A stretch of DNA of 64,000 nucleotides. Source: Marinobacterium lacunae. GTDB taxonomy: Bacteria; Pseudomonadota; Gammaproteobacteria; Pseudomonadales; Balneatricaceae. The stretch is taken from the NCBI RefSeq assembly GCF_000705555.1, contig NZ_JMQN01000040.1:248001-312000 (forward strand), given 5' to 3'. Made by a program: the position numbers and the translations under genes. This document shows, piece after piece, positions 17,567 to 25,786 of this stretch. The notes under the pieces are model-generated. The model did not search any database, was not told the DNA's origin, and saw only the letters and a program-made list of their open reading frames with translations. The stretch's first letter is position 1, and every line of letters begins with the position of its first letter.

Positions 17567-19198
17567 ATGCGGACGGACAAAACTTCAGTCTTATTCCCCG
17601 GCAGGATACAGATCAGCCTTGCTACCACCCTGTATGTCGGAGTCGTACTCCTTATGCTAATGGGCGGCTTGGCGGTCTGGCTGTCGACTCCCTTGCTGGA
17701 TGGCATCGTCAAAAAGGCCCGTCAGACGAGTGAGGAGCAGTTGCCGCAGATCACACGCTGGCGCCACAACGGCGAACGTGCAGAGCTGCTGCACAGCTAT
17801 ATCAACACTGTGTTCTGGGTCGAAGATCCGCTTATCGCTCGCCAGGCCCGACTGCAGGCACAGGTGCTGGTCCACGGCCTTGCACTTGAGGCTGACGAAC
17901 AGATCAATCGCCAGGCGGACGATGTCATTACAAAGCTGCTCGCACTCATCGAGATCCGCCAGCAGCAGCGTCAGATCCAGCAGTCGCTGAATAAGCTGGC
18001 AGAATCCGAACTTGAACTCTATGAGTCGCTCGCGCCATCTTTGATGCTGGAGAGCCCTTTCTACCGGCAAAGCCACGCCATCAGCCGATTCGCTGCATCC
18101 ACTACAGACACGTCCATACACAACTCGGATTGGGGGCATCTGCAACAGGAGATAACTTCTATCATAGACTCGTTGTCTGCCTTAGCTGCCGACGAGCCGC
18201 TTCAACAGACAGCCATCAACCAGTATCTCTCACTGCTGCAACGGCAGAGTCGGTCATTGACACAGATGCAGGTACTGATCGAACAAACCCGCCAGATTCA
18301 CGTGCAAGCGCTTGCCGCCCAGCAAACGTTATCGGGCATGCTGAACAGCGATGCCGCGCTGAAAACCCAACAGCTGGCAGAGAGGGTAGAAAGCGATGCA
18401 CTTCAGGTCAGAACCTATACACAGATACTGCTATCGATATTTGCCCTGCTGGGTACCGTGTCCGTAATCTGCTTCCATGTTCTGGTTCTAAAACCGATTC
18501 TTCACGCAACCCGGGCACTGGATAGCGTCGGACTTGGCACGCCGCTACCTCCTGATACCTGTCGACCGTTATTTTCGGAGCTCAACGCTATCGTGCAAAG
18601 CGTGTGGCGATATGGCGAGGTGGCCACCGAGCTACACAACACCAATGCCGAGCTAAGGGAGTTATCTCAAATAGACGGTCTGACGGGGCTGAAAAACCGA
18701 CGTTGCTTCGACACTGCCCTGCAAAGCGAATATGACCGGTCCAGTCGACATGGACACTCCTTGGGACTGGTTCTGTTCGATCTCGATCATTTCAAGTGTA
18801 TTAACGACCGGTACGGTCATCTGCTCGGCGACGACTGCCTAAAGGCATTTGCCGACTTGCTTAAACAGTTCAGTCAGCGGTCCGGCGAAATGGCGGCGCG
18901 ATACGGCGGCGAGGAGTTTGCGCTGATACTGCCGGAGATCACCTTTGAGAGCGCACAGAACATTGCCGAAAAGATACGTCAGGCATGTACCGAACTGAGC
19001 ATACGCTCCGAGCACGATGAGCCGATTGAGCTTTCAGTCAGCGCAGGGCTTATACATGTAAACAATACCCGGCTATACCCGCCCGAGGCGATCTTGAGGG
19101 AAGCAGACGCAGCGCTCTATCGTGCTAAGCAGCAAGGAAGAAATAGAGTTGAGAGCGTCAGCAGCCTGCCCGGCATTCATCTCTGCACACGCAACTGA
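17567..19198 (+). CDS. Membrane diguanylate cyclase, helical sensor
   Basis: A 543-residue GGDEF protein. TM1 (about 19-42), an all-helical periplasmic region of about 250 residues rich in Gln and Leu, and TM2 (about 285-310) lead into a cytoplasmic GGDEF domain with the active GGEEF signature near 447. The inhibitory I-site position reads RSGE rather than RxxD, so product feedback may be lost. The helical periplasmic domain resembles those of TorS- and MbaA-type receptors that read a separate binding protein. The cotranscribed upstream gene encodes just such a protein. Confidence 0.9.
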   Translation: MRTDKTSVLFPGRIQISLATTLYVGVVLLMLMGGLAVWLSTPLLDGIVKKARQTSEEQLPQITRWRHNGERAELLHSYINTVFWVEDPLIARQARLQAQVLVHGLALEADEQINRQADDVITKLLALIEIRQQQRQIQQSLNKLAESELELYESLAPSLMLESPFYRQSHAISRFAASTTDTSIHNSDWGHLQQEITSIIDSLSALAADEPLQQTAINQYLSLLQRQSRSLTQMQVLIEQTRQIHVQALAAQQTLSGMLNSDAALKTQQLAERVESDALQVRTYTQILLSIFALLGTVSVICFHVLVLKPILHATRALDSVGLGTPLPPDTCRPLFSELNAIVQSVWRYGEVATELHNTNAELRELSQIDGLTGLKNRRCFDTALQSEYDRSSRHGHSLGLVLFDLDHFKCINDRYGHLLGDDCLKAFADLLKQFSQRSGEMAARYGGEEFALILPEITFESAQNIAEKIRQACTELSIRSEHDEPIELSVSAGLIHVNNTRLYPPEAILREADAALYRAKQQGRNRVESVSSLPGIHLCTRN

Positions 19199-19264
19199 AC
19201 GGCTTGCACGCCACTCGGAAGGCGGGAGCGCCTCTACAGAACCGCTCCCATGCGCAATGTCGCT

Positions 19265-19651
19265 TTATTTCAGTGACTTAAGAAAGGCGATTAGGTAGTC
19301 CTGCTCGACTGGGTCGGTCACCGAAACGTGGCGCATGCGAGTACCCGGCACCAGCGCCTCATTATCGGCAACCCATTTACGCAGATTGTCTTCGGTCCAG
19401 GTAATACCGGAGTTTTTCAACGCATCTGAATAGGCAAAGCGAGGAATAGTACCGGCCTCACGCCCGACTACGCCGTGCAGATTCGGTCCAAAGCCGTTCT
19501 TGGCCGGATCCAGCGTGTGACAGGCTTCACATTTGTGGAACACCGCTCGACCTGCGGCAATCATCGCTTCCTGCTCATCACTGTCAGCCAGTGCAACCGG
19601 TGCTGCAACCAACGCGCTTAAGGAAAGTGCAGCTATCCATCGAATAGTCAT
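19265..19651 (-). CDS. Class I c-type cytochrome
   Basis: A 128-residue periplasmic monohaem cytochrome. A signal peptide (about 1-22, ending ALA) precedes a domain with CEACH haem attachment. A downstream PGTRM supplies the likely axial Met, as in the mitochondrial/c2-like group. It probably shuttles electrons between periplasmic dehydrogenases or bc1 and terminal oxidases. ATG 19651 has GAGGTG about six bases upstream; an earlier Met at 19660 is not needed. It is monocistronic. Confidence 0.93.
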   Translation of the reverse strand: MTIRWIAALSLSALVAAPVALADSDEQEAMIAAGRAVFHKCEACHTLDPAKNGFGPNLHGVVGREAGTIPRFAYSDALKNSGITWTEDNLRKWVADNEALVPGTRMRHVSVTDPVEQDYLIAFLKSLK

Positions 19652-19795
19652 GGGACACACCTCGGAAAGTTGTTAACGGATAGGTCAACTATATGCCGCG
19701 GTGCAGCATGAACACCTTAGTACTTCAGTACTGTTTGCAGGGTCCGGTTGATGCAGATCAAGCCGCTCTCGCCCGAAAGCGGTTGCTCCAAATAC

Positions 19796-19821
19796 AAAAC
19801 CCCGGCCTAAGCCGGGGTTTT
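19796..19821. terminator. Strong bidirectional terminator
   Basis: Perfect 11-bp arms AAAACCCCGGC and GCCGGGGTTTT around a CTAA loop. It sits 20 bases downstream of the fumarase stop, which reads toward it, and works as a terminator on either strand. Confidence 0.92.
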
Positions 19822-19840
19822 GGTTTGCAAGAGACGACGA

Positions 19841-21346
19841 TCAGGCGCTGTGCGCGATGATATCCTTCCACTTGGCGGGACCGGTGGTGTGAACGGACTC
19901 GCCAGAGGTATCGACAGCTACCGTCACCGGCATGTCCTTGACCTCGAACTCGTAGATCGCTTCCATACCCAGCTCCGGGAAGGCCAGAACGTCAGCATGG
20001 GTGATCGCCTTGGACACCAGATAAGCCGCACCGCCGACCGCCATCAGGTAGACCGCCTGATTGTCCTTGATTGCATCAATTGCAATCGGACCACGCTCGG
20101 ACTTGCCGATCATGCCCAAGAGACCTGTGCTCTCCAGAATCTGACGGGTGAACTTGTCCATGCGGGTGGAGGTAGTAGGGCCTGCCGGACCTACAACCTC
20201 ATCGCGAACCGGATCAACCGGGCCGACGTAGTAGATAAAGCGGCCTTTCAGATCCACCGGCAGCTCTTCACCGTTGTTCAACATCTCGACCATACGCTTA
20301 TGAGCCGCATCACGGCCGGTTAGCATCTTGCCGTTGAGCAGGATGGTCTCGCCCACCTTCCACTCTTTCACCGCTTCCGGGGTGATCTCGTCCAGATTTA
20401 CACGGCGAGTGTTGGCGCCAACCTCGAAGGTCACCTCCGGCCACTCGTCCAGGCTCGGCGGGGTCAGTACGGCCGGGCCGTTACCGTTCAGCGTGAAGTG
20501 AGTATGACGGGTAGCGGCACAGTTCGGAATCATACACACCGGCAGGGAGGCGGCGTGAGTCGGGTAGTCCTTGATCTTCACATCGAGGATGGTGGTCAAA
20601 CCGCCGAGGCCCTGAGCACCGATGCCCAGCGCGTTGACGGCATCCATAATTTCCAGACGCAGCTCTTCGACACGATTCTGCGGGCCGCGCTCACGCAACT
20701 CGTGGATATCGATCGGATCCATCAGCGACTCTTTCGCCAGTACCGCGGCTTTCTCTGCAGTACCGCCGATTCCGATACCGAGCATACCCGGCGGACACCA
20801 GCCTGCACCCATGGTCGGCACAGTCTTGACGATCCAGTCGACGATGCTGTCAGACGGGTTCAGCATCACCATCTTGGACTTGTTCTCGGAGCCGCCACCT
20901 TTGGCTGCCACATGCACCTCAACCTCATCACCCTCTACGATCTCGTAGTGAATAACGGCCGGGGTATTGTCCTTGGTGTTCTGGCGCTTGCCGGCCGGAT
21001 CGGCCAGGATGGAGGCACGCAGTACGTTATCCGGATTCAGGTAAGCACGGCGCACGCCCTCGTTGACCATATCGGTCACGGACATCTTGGCATCCCACTG
21101 CACGTTCATCCCGACTTTCAGGAACACGGTCACGATACCGGTATCCTGACAGATCGGACGGCGGCCTTCGGCGCACATGCGGGAGTTAATCAGAATCTGC
21201 GCCATGGCGTCCTTCGCCGCCGGGTTCTGCTCCTTCAAGTAGGCTTCATGCACACCCTGGATAAAATCGATCGGGTGGTAGTAGGAGATGAACTGCAGCG
21301 CATCTGCAACGCTGCTGATGAAATCATCCTGGCGAATAACGCTCAT
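19841..21346 (-). CDS. Fumarate hydratase, class I (iron-sulfur)
   Basis: A 501-residue [4Fe-4S] fumarase converting fumarate and malate in the TCA cycle. The N-terminal alpha part carries PICQDTG and GAGWCPPGMLGIGIGG. The beta part carries MIPNCAATRHTHF and the C-terminal GGAAYLVSKAI region. These contain the three cluster-ligating cysteines expected for a class I enzyme, which is oxygen-sensitive. The two halves are fused as in FumA/FumB. The gene is transcribed alone and ends at a strong terminator. Confidence 0.95.
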   Translation of the reverse strand: MSVIRQDDFISSVADALQFISYYHPIDFIQGVHEAYLKEQNPAAKDAMAQILINSRMCAEGRRPICQDTGIVTVFLKVGMNVQWDAKMSVTDMVNEGVRRAYLNPDNVLRASILADPAGKRQNTKDNTPAVIHYEIVEGDEVEVHVAAKGGGSENKSKMVMLNPSDSIVDWIVKTVPTMGAGWCPPGMLGIGIGGTAEKAAVLAKESLMDPIDIHELRERGPQNRVEELRLEIMDAVNALGIGAQGLGGLTTILDVKIKDYPTHAASLPVCMIPNCAATRHTHFTLNGNGPAVLTPPSLDEWPEVTFEVGANTRRVNLDEITPEAVKEWKVGETILLNGKMLTGRDAAHKRMVEMLNNGEELPVDLKGRFIYYVGPVDPVRDEVVGPAGPTTSTRMDKFTRQILESTGLLGMIGKSERGPIAIDAIKDNQAVYLMAVGGAAYLVSKAITHADVLAFPELGMEAIYEFEVKDMPVTVAVDTSGESVHTTGPAKWKDIIAHSA

Positions 21347-21497
21347 TCGGGACTCTCCATTCAGACTCGGGCCTTTAAGGCTCTATGTTGAGGGTCGGGG
21401 CGTTCAACATTGACAGGCTTTCCACCCCTTCGGTTGGGGCGGCATTATACACCAGTTAATGACCGGATGACTGCGGCTATTCAACTAACGGAGGGGG

Positions 21498-22352
21498 TCA
21501 GTTCAAGGCAAAACAGAACAACAGACCAAACACCATGACTAATTGACCGGTTGCCGGCGTCAGCGGTCGACGCTGCTCCGCAGACGTATTCAGGTAACGC
21601 AGGGGGCGAATCATAAAGGGTAGCGATATCAGCAACGGCCAGGGCGTAGCAAGCAGACCGGAGACCCAAAGCACCAGGCAAGCAATAAGAGTCGAGGCCA
21701 TCAGCAACCAGTACAACCGCTTAGCCTGCGTAAAACCGGCCCTGACCGTCAATGTCTTAAGCCCCTGATCCCTGTCGCTCTCGTAATCCCGCAACTCGTT
21801 ACTCAACAGCAGCAGCGATACGAGCAGGCTGATCGGTATCGACTGAGCGATGATCGCCCTGTTCAATACCCCTCCCACGGCAACATAGCTACCCACCACC
21901 ATAAAAACCCCCATCAACCAAAACACGAGCACCACGGCCAACCCGCGTGACTTGTAGTTGACAGGGTTCAGGGTATAGCCCAGTGCACCGGCTAGCCCGA
22001 GCGCGAACAACCCAAGCAGAGCCATCGAGCGATCGGCCACTAGATACAACCCCAGCGGGGTGGCCAATAGGAAACACCCGATACCTGCACGAAAGTTTCG
22101 GCGTATAGCCGCTATCAGGCAGGCGCTGCCCTCCTCACCGCTTAATAGCTCGATATCGGAGTAGTCGTTAATCAGGTTAACGCCGGACTGCAGCAACAGC
22201 CCGCCAATGACTACCAGTAACGCATTTAACGGTATCAGAACCCCCTCTTGCCAGGCCGCCGTAATCCCGATCAGGCAAGTGGTGACCGCCACACCGAAAG
22301 AGAACGGGCGCAATGCATGCAGGAAGGTGTATTTGTTCTGAATCGTGTTCAA
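21498..22352 (-). CDS. UbiA-family prenyltransferase
   Basis: A polytopic membrane protein of about 284 residues (eight to nine hydrophobic segments) with both Asp-rich prenyl-diphosphate motifs: NLINDYSDIE near residue 65 and DYESDRDQG near 190. This is the UbiA superfamily, and the sequence is closer in feel to MenA-like 1,4-dihydroxy-2-naphthoate prenyltransferases than to UbiA itself. The aromatic acceptor is not identifiable. The start is uncertain. The longest frame (from 22418) runs through the preceding terminator hairpin, so a TTG near 22352 is used here. Confidence 0.75.
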   Translation of the reverse strand: MNTIQNKYTFLHALRPFSFGVAVTTCLIGITAAWQEGVLIPLNALLVVIGGLLLQSGVNLINDYSDIELLSGEEGSACLIAAIRRNFRAGIGCFLLATPLGLYLVADRSMALLGLFALGLAGALGYTLNPVNYKSRGLAVVLVFWLMGVFMVVGSYVAVGGVLNRAIIAQSIPISLLVSLLLLSNELRDYESDRDQGLKTLTVRAGFTQAKRLYWLLMASTLIACLVLWVSGLLATPWPLLISLPFMIRPLRYLNTSAEQRRPLTPATGQLVMVFGLLFCFALN

Positions 22353-22384
22353 TGTAAATGGGCCGTGCAGGTTGCTGAAAACAG

Positions 22385-22409
22385 TTCGGGAGCCACTAAG
22401 GCTCCCGAA
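22385..22409 (-). terminator. Terminator downstream of trhP
   Basis: Perfect 10-bp arms TTCGGGAGCC and GGCTCCCGAA separated by five bases, followed on the minus strand by CTGTTTT. It closes the thpR-trhP transcript just before the prenyltransferase gene. Confidence 0.8.
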
Positions 22410-22434
22410 TGATGACACTTCCAGACATTACAGA

Positions 22435-23784
22435 CTAGCGCGGCGGCGCATTGGGCAGATCACGCATCAGCAAGGCGTATTGCATATCGGTGTCGAAATC
22501 GAGCGGAATCGTGACACGATGACCGGAGCCCGGCGCGGCATCCACCGCCTGCCCCTTCTTGTCGTACAGCTCGGAGAGCTTGAAACGACGGTTTCCGACA
22601 GGTGTCATCAGCTCCAGCGTATCGCCTTTTTCGAACCGGTTTTTCACGTCGATCGTCAACGTTCCACGCTGGGCGTCATGTTCGAGCACTTCACCGACGA
22701 ACTGCTGATGAACACCCACCGAGTTGCCGGTTTCGTAGTTCTGATATTCATCATGGACATGGCGACGGTAGAAACCTTCTGTGTAACCGCGGTTGGCCAG
22801 GTTCTCCAATACATCCATCAAACCCATGTCGAACGGTTTGCCGGCCACAGCGTCGTCGATCGCCTGGCGATAAGCCTGAGCGGTACGTGCAACGTAGTAA
22901 TGCGACTTGGTACGCCCTTCGATTTTCAGCGAATCGACACCCATCTCGGCCAGCTTATGCACATGCTGGATGGCGCGAAGATCCTTGGAGTTCATGATAT
23001 AGGTGCCGTGTTCATCTTCGAACGCGGGCATGTATTCACCGGGACGGGTTTCCTCCTGCAACAGGAAGATCTTATCGGTCGGCTTACCCTCACCCAACGC
23101 AGGCTTCGCCTCTGCAGTCGGGTCAAAGGACTGAACCGGCACCACATCGCCAGCATCGTCCTCCTTTGCCTCATGAGCATCGTATTTCCAACGGCAGGTA
23201 TTGGTGCACGTACCCTGGTTGGGGTCACGATGGTTGATATAGCCTGACAGCAGGCAACGACCTGAATAAGCGATACACAGCGAGCCGTGTACAAACACTT
23301 CAAGCTCCATCTCCGGACAGCGATCTCGAATCTCTGCCACCTCTTCCAGCGACAGTTCGCGGGAGAGAATGATGCGCTCGATACCGGCGCGATGCCAAAA
23401 CTTCACCGACGCCCAGTTCATGGTATTGGACTGAACTGACAGATGGATCGGCAGATCCGGATACTTGTCCTTGACCATCATGATCAGACCCGGATCGGAC
23501 ATGATCAATGCATCCGGCCCCATCTCGACCACCGGATCGATATCACGCATATAGGTGGTCAGTTTGGAGTTATGCGGCATGATGTTGCTGGCCACGAAAA
23601 ACTTCTTGCCGAGCTCGTGTGCAACCCGAATGCCTTCGGCCAGATTGTCGTGGGTAAAGTCGTTATTGCGCACCCGCAGACTATAGCGCGGCTGGCCGGC
23701 GTAAACTGCATCCGCACCATAAGCGAATGCATACTTCATGTTTTTCAATGTCCCCGCCGGGGACAGGAGTTCAGGCGTTCGCAT
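22435..23784 (-). CDS. trhP: U32 family tRNA hydroxylation protein (YegQ)
   Basis: A 449-residue U32 'peptidase' of the YegQ/TrhP type, needed in enterobacteria for prephenate-dependent formation of 5-hydroxyuridine at tRNA position 34. The N-terminus PELLSPAGTLKNMKYAFAYG is nearly the same as in E. coli YegQ. The conserved cysteine cluster (GRCLLSGYINHRDPNQGTC and CRWKY) is present. ATG 23784 is chosen because it aligns with YegQ; the upstream in-frame extension to 23949 is not coding in character and lies inside thpR. Its first 14 bases overlap the end of thpR. Confidence 0.92.
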   Translation of the reverse strand: MRTPELLSPAGTLKNMKYAFAYGADAVYAGQPRYSLRVRNNDFTHDNLAEGIRVAHELGKKFFVASNIMPHNSKLTTYMRDIDPVVEMGPDALIMSDPGLIMMVKDKYPDLPIHLSVQSNTMNWASVKFWHRAGIERIILSRELSLEEVAEIRDRCPEMELEVFVHGSLCIAYSGRCLLSGYINHRDPNQGTCTNTCRWKYDAHEAKEDDAGDVVPVQSFDPTAEAKPALGEGKPTDKIFLLQEETRPGEYMPAFEDEHGTYIMNSKDLRAIQHVHKLAEMGVDSLKIEGRTKSHYYVARTAQAYRQAIDDAVAGKPFDMGLMDVLENLANRGYTEGFYRRHVHDEYQNYETGNSVGVHQQFVGEVLEHDAQRGTLTIDVKNRFEKGDTLELMTPVGNRRFKLSELYDKKGQAVDAAPGSGHRVTIPLDFDTDMQYALLMRDLPNAPPR

Positions 23785-24373
23785 CGTTAACCAGATCTTT
23801 GGATTCAGAGGCTGCCCACGGCGCAGGCAGACGGGTTTCGAAAAGAGGTGTGTAGATAGAGCCACGCTCACCTGGGCGACTTTGGAACAGCACAACCGAG
23901 TCCACCGGCACCACTTCACGCAGCACAGGCCAGCACTCCGGCGCTTCAAAGCGGTTGTCCGAAGGCAGTCGTCCCAATGTCACATGTGGCCGAAATCCTT
24001 TCTCGTGATAATCGATGCCACTATCCTTCACCACCTGTGCCAAGCGTTCCTGCAAAGCGGCAAGCGGGGCGGGATCACTGGTCAGCGCAGCGATCACAGC
24101 AAGGCGCGTATTGACCGGATAATAGTCCAGCGTATCCAGATTCAACTGGAAGCTGGGGATATCATCCAGCGCCTGAGCCACCGCCCTCTCAAGCATCTGA
24201 ACCTGATCGAGCGTTATCTCGTTCAGGAAACAGAGTGTCAGATGGTAACCGGCGGAATCGACCCAATGCGCATCAAGCCCGCGATCGTATTCACACAACG
24301 TATCGGCGTAGTCCGCCAGAGCCCGGGAGATTCGATCCGGGATCGGCAGCGCAAAAAAAGCACGAATGTTCAT
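23771..24373 (-). CDS. thpR: RNA 2',3'-cyclic phosphodiesterase
   Basis: A 200-residue member of the 2H phosphoesterase superfamily that opens 2',3'-cyclic phosphate ends of RNA. The two HxTx motifs are visible: HLTL in YHLTLCFL (about 43-46) and HVTL in FRPHVTLGRL (about 128-131). The C-terminus overlaps the downstream trhP start by 14 bp, so the two are translationally coupled. The family's tRNA-ligase reaction is seen only in vitro. Confidence 0.92.
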   Translation of the reverse strand: MNIRAFFALPIPDRISRALADYADTLCEYDRGLDAHWVDSAGYHLTLCFLNEITLDQVQMLERAVAQALDDIPSFQLNLDTLDYYPVNTRLAVIAALTSDPAPLAALQERLAQVVKDSGIDYHEKGFRPHVTLGRLPSDNRFEAPECWPVLREVVPVDSVVLFQSRPGERGSIYTPLFETRLPAPWAASESKDLVNDANA

Positions 24374-24461
24374 CTACGCTCGACAATCACCTCTTTTTGG
24401 AAACCGGCTATTGTGCCGCCGAACCCCGGCGGACGCAAATCCGAGTACAACACTCGGGCTT

Positions 24462-25331
24462 CTAGCGGGCATCAACCCGACGCTGCAATTGGTTGATCTG
24501 ATCGCGCAACTGCAAAAGACTCTGGCTGAACTGCCGACGCGAACCGTCGATCGCCTGTATGGACTGCTCGATAGACGCGATACGCTGCCCAAGGCCTGCA
24601 CTACTCTGAGAGCTCTGACTGAGCTTGTCGATACGGGCTGACAACGCCTGCTGAGCGCTCACCCGCTCATCTTTCTCAAGTGACAAGGCAAACCCGGTAT
24701 CGGTGCTGACCGCCTTCAACTTATCAGCCTGCTCCGCCATCGACTTCTCGAGCCCTGCAACCTGCTTTTTGAGGGTGCCGAGATCACCTTTTCCTGCATC
24801 AACGCTGGCATTCAGCTTGGTTACTTTATCACCGGCTGCGGCCAGTTGCTGCTTCAGCTCCGAGAGCTCGGCAGCCTGCGTCTCAAGCGCCTTTTTCTGC
24901 TCTTCCAACTGAGGTTTGTTCCGCTGGTACGCTACGGTCCAGAGCTTGGCGATCTCCGAATCGAAATGTTCGTATTTCTCACCTGCGCGACTTTCAAGTT
25001 GCCCGATGCGTCCCATCAGGGTCTGTCCCGACTGGCTGGCAGTATCACTGGTCAGCGCCAGCATCTCGGCCATTTCGGCAATACGGGCCTGCGCCTTGGC
25101 AAGCTCGGCGCCCTGCTCATCTAGCGCCTGCTTCAGTCCTACCGTCCAGTACGCCAAACCTGCACCGCCTGCAGCGAGCACCAACAATATTAACGTCAGC
25201 AGAAAACTGCCGCCACGCGGTTTATCAGCAACCGGGACTGTCGGGCGTTTTGCTGTGGGAGCCGGTCTGCGATCAGTTTCCTGGACATCCAGTCCCGATA
25301 GATTGAGCCCGGGTTCTTTACGTTCACTCAT
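24462..25331 (-). CDS. Membrane-anchored coiled-coil protein
   Basis: A 289-residue protein I do not recognise. A polar N-terminal cytoplasmic tail (about 1-42) leads into a single TM helix (about 43-64, LLTLILLVLAAGGAGLAYW). A long coiled coil follows, predicted over nearly all the rest by regular Leu/Ala/Gln/Glu heptads (about 68-285), and should lie in the periplasm. Such architecture is common in envelope scaffold proteins but does not give a function. It reads away from the groEL terminator and precedes thpR-trhP by 88 bp. Confidence 0.7.
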   Translation of the reverse strand: MSERKEPGLNLSGLDVQETDRRPAPTAKRPTVPVADKPRGGSFLLTLILLVLAAGGAGLAYWTVGLKQALDEQGAELAKAQARIAEMAEMLALTSDTASQSGQTLMGRIGQLESRAGEKYEHFDSEIAKLWTVAYQRNKPQLEEQKKALETQAAELSELKQQLAAAGDKVTKLNASVDAGKGDLGTLKKQVAGLEKSMAEQADKLKAVSTDTGFALSLEKDERVSAQQALSARIDKLSQSSQSSAGLGQRIASIEQSIQAIDGSRRQFSQSLLQLRDQINQLQRRVDAR

Positions 25332-25390
25332 CGTTGTTTTCTATTCCGTACAGGCTGGAAAAATCACACTAGCAGGTTTACCTGATACGA

Positions 25391-25416
25391 AAAAGCCCCG
25401 CAAAAGCGGGGCTTTT
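25391..25416 (-). terminator. groESL terminator, displaced by intron
   Basis: Perfect 11-bp arms AAAAGCCCCGC and GCGGGGCTTTT around AAAA. On the minus strand this lies 22 bases past the intron 3' end. With the intron removed it would sit just after the groEL stop codon, so it is most likely the original groESL terminator. Confidence 0.85.
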
Positions 25417-25437
25417 CAGCATTACGGCGGGGGCGAT

Positions 25438-25512
25438 GTCGGGTAAGGAGCAGCCATTGCTGGCCACCCCTCCCCTAAGAACCGTACGTGCGAGTTTCCC
25501 CGCATACGGCTC
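25438..25512 (-). ncRNA. Group II intron domains V and VI
   Basis: Domain V is the 34-base hairpin at 25479-25512. It begins GAGCCGTATGCGG, has a GAAA-type tip (GGGGAAACTC) and ends CGTACGGTTC, matching the highly conserved catalytic core. Domain VI follows (25438-25478) as a GGCCA/TGGCT hairpin whose 3' strand carries the probable branch-point A about seven bases before the 3' splice site, in TTACCCGAC. Confidence 0.92.
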
Positions 25513-25585
25513 AAGCCTTTAGAAGCCCTCCTCTGTGAGGAAGACCGACGGCCTTAGCAGATAGCACCTATTCTCGCAGCTAAGT

Positions 25586-25786
25586 TCAGCCAATGCTACG
25601 AAGTCGAGGCTTTCTCTGCTCGTCGAGATGCTGGCTCAGTGCTTCTTTAGCCACCTTTTCCGCAAATTTCGTCATGTAGGCGTCGAAGCCACCTTCACGA
25701 CTCGTTGCATGCAAGATCGCCGCAGTACCGCTTAGTACTTTACCAGACTTATCGCTCACAACTTTCAGACTACACTTGTTTTCCAT
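25586..25786 (-). CDS. Small protein encoded inside the intron
   Basis: A 66-residue frame between the maturase and domain V. The ATG at 25786 lies within the last codons of the maturase gene (17-base overlap) and has AGAGG seven bases upstream, so translational coupling is plausible. The predicted protein starts with a strand-rich part (CSLKVVSDKSGKVLSGTA) and ends in a charged helix (KFAEKVAKEALSQHLDEQ). I do not recognise it. Standard group II introns have only the maturase, so this is either an extra gene or a chance frame in domain IV. Confidence 0.45.
   Translation of the reverse strand: MENKCSLKVVSDKSGKVLSGTAAILHATSREGGFDAYMTKFAEKVAKEALSQHLDEQRKPRLRSIG

Noticed and set aside
19224-19249. 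GGGAGCG/CGCTCCC hairpin after the second cyclase gene
   Set aside because: The loop is 12 bases and no T-run follows directly, so it is not called a terminator; it may be a chance inverted repeat.
20498-21391. Open frame of 297 codons on the plus strand
   Set aside because: Antisense to fumarase, without a ribosome site or a recognisable domain.
22353-22418. N-terminal extension of the UbiA-family frame
   Set aside because: It would cross the perfect terminator hairpin of the preceding transcript and adds residues with no family character.
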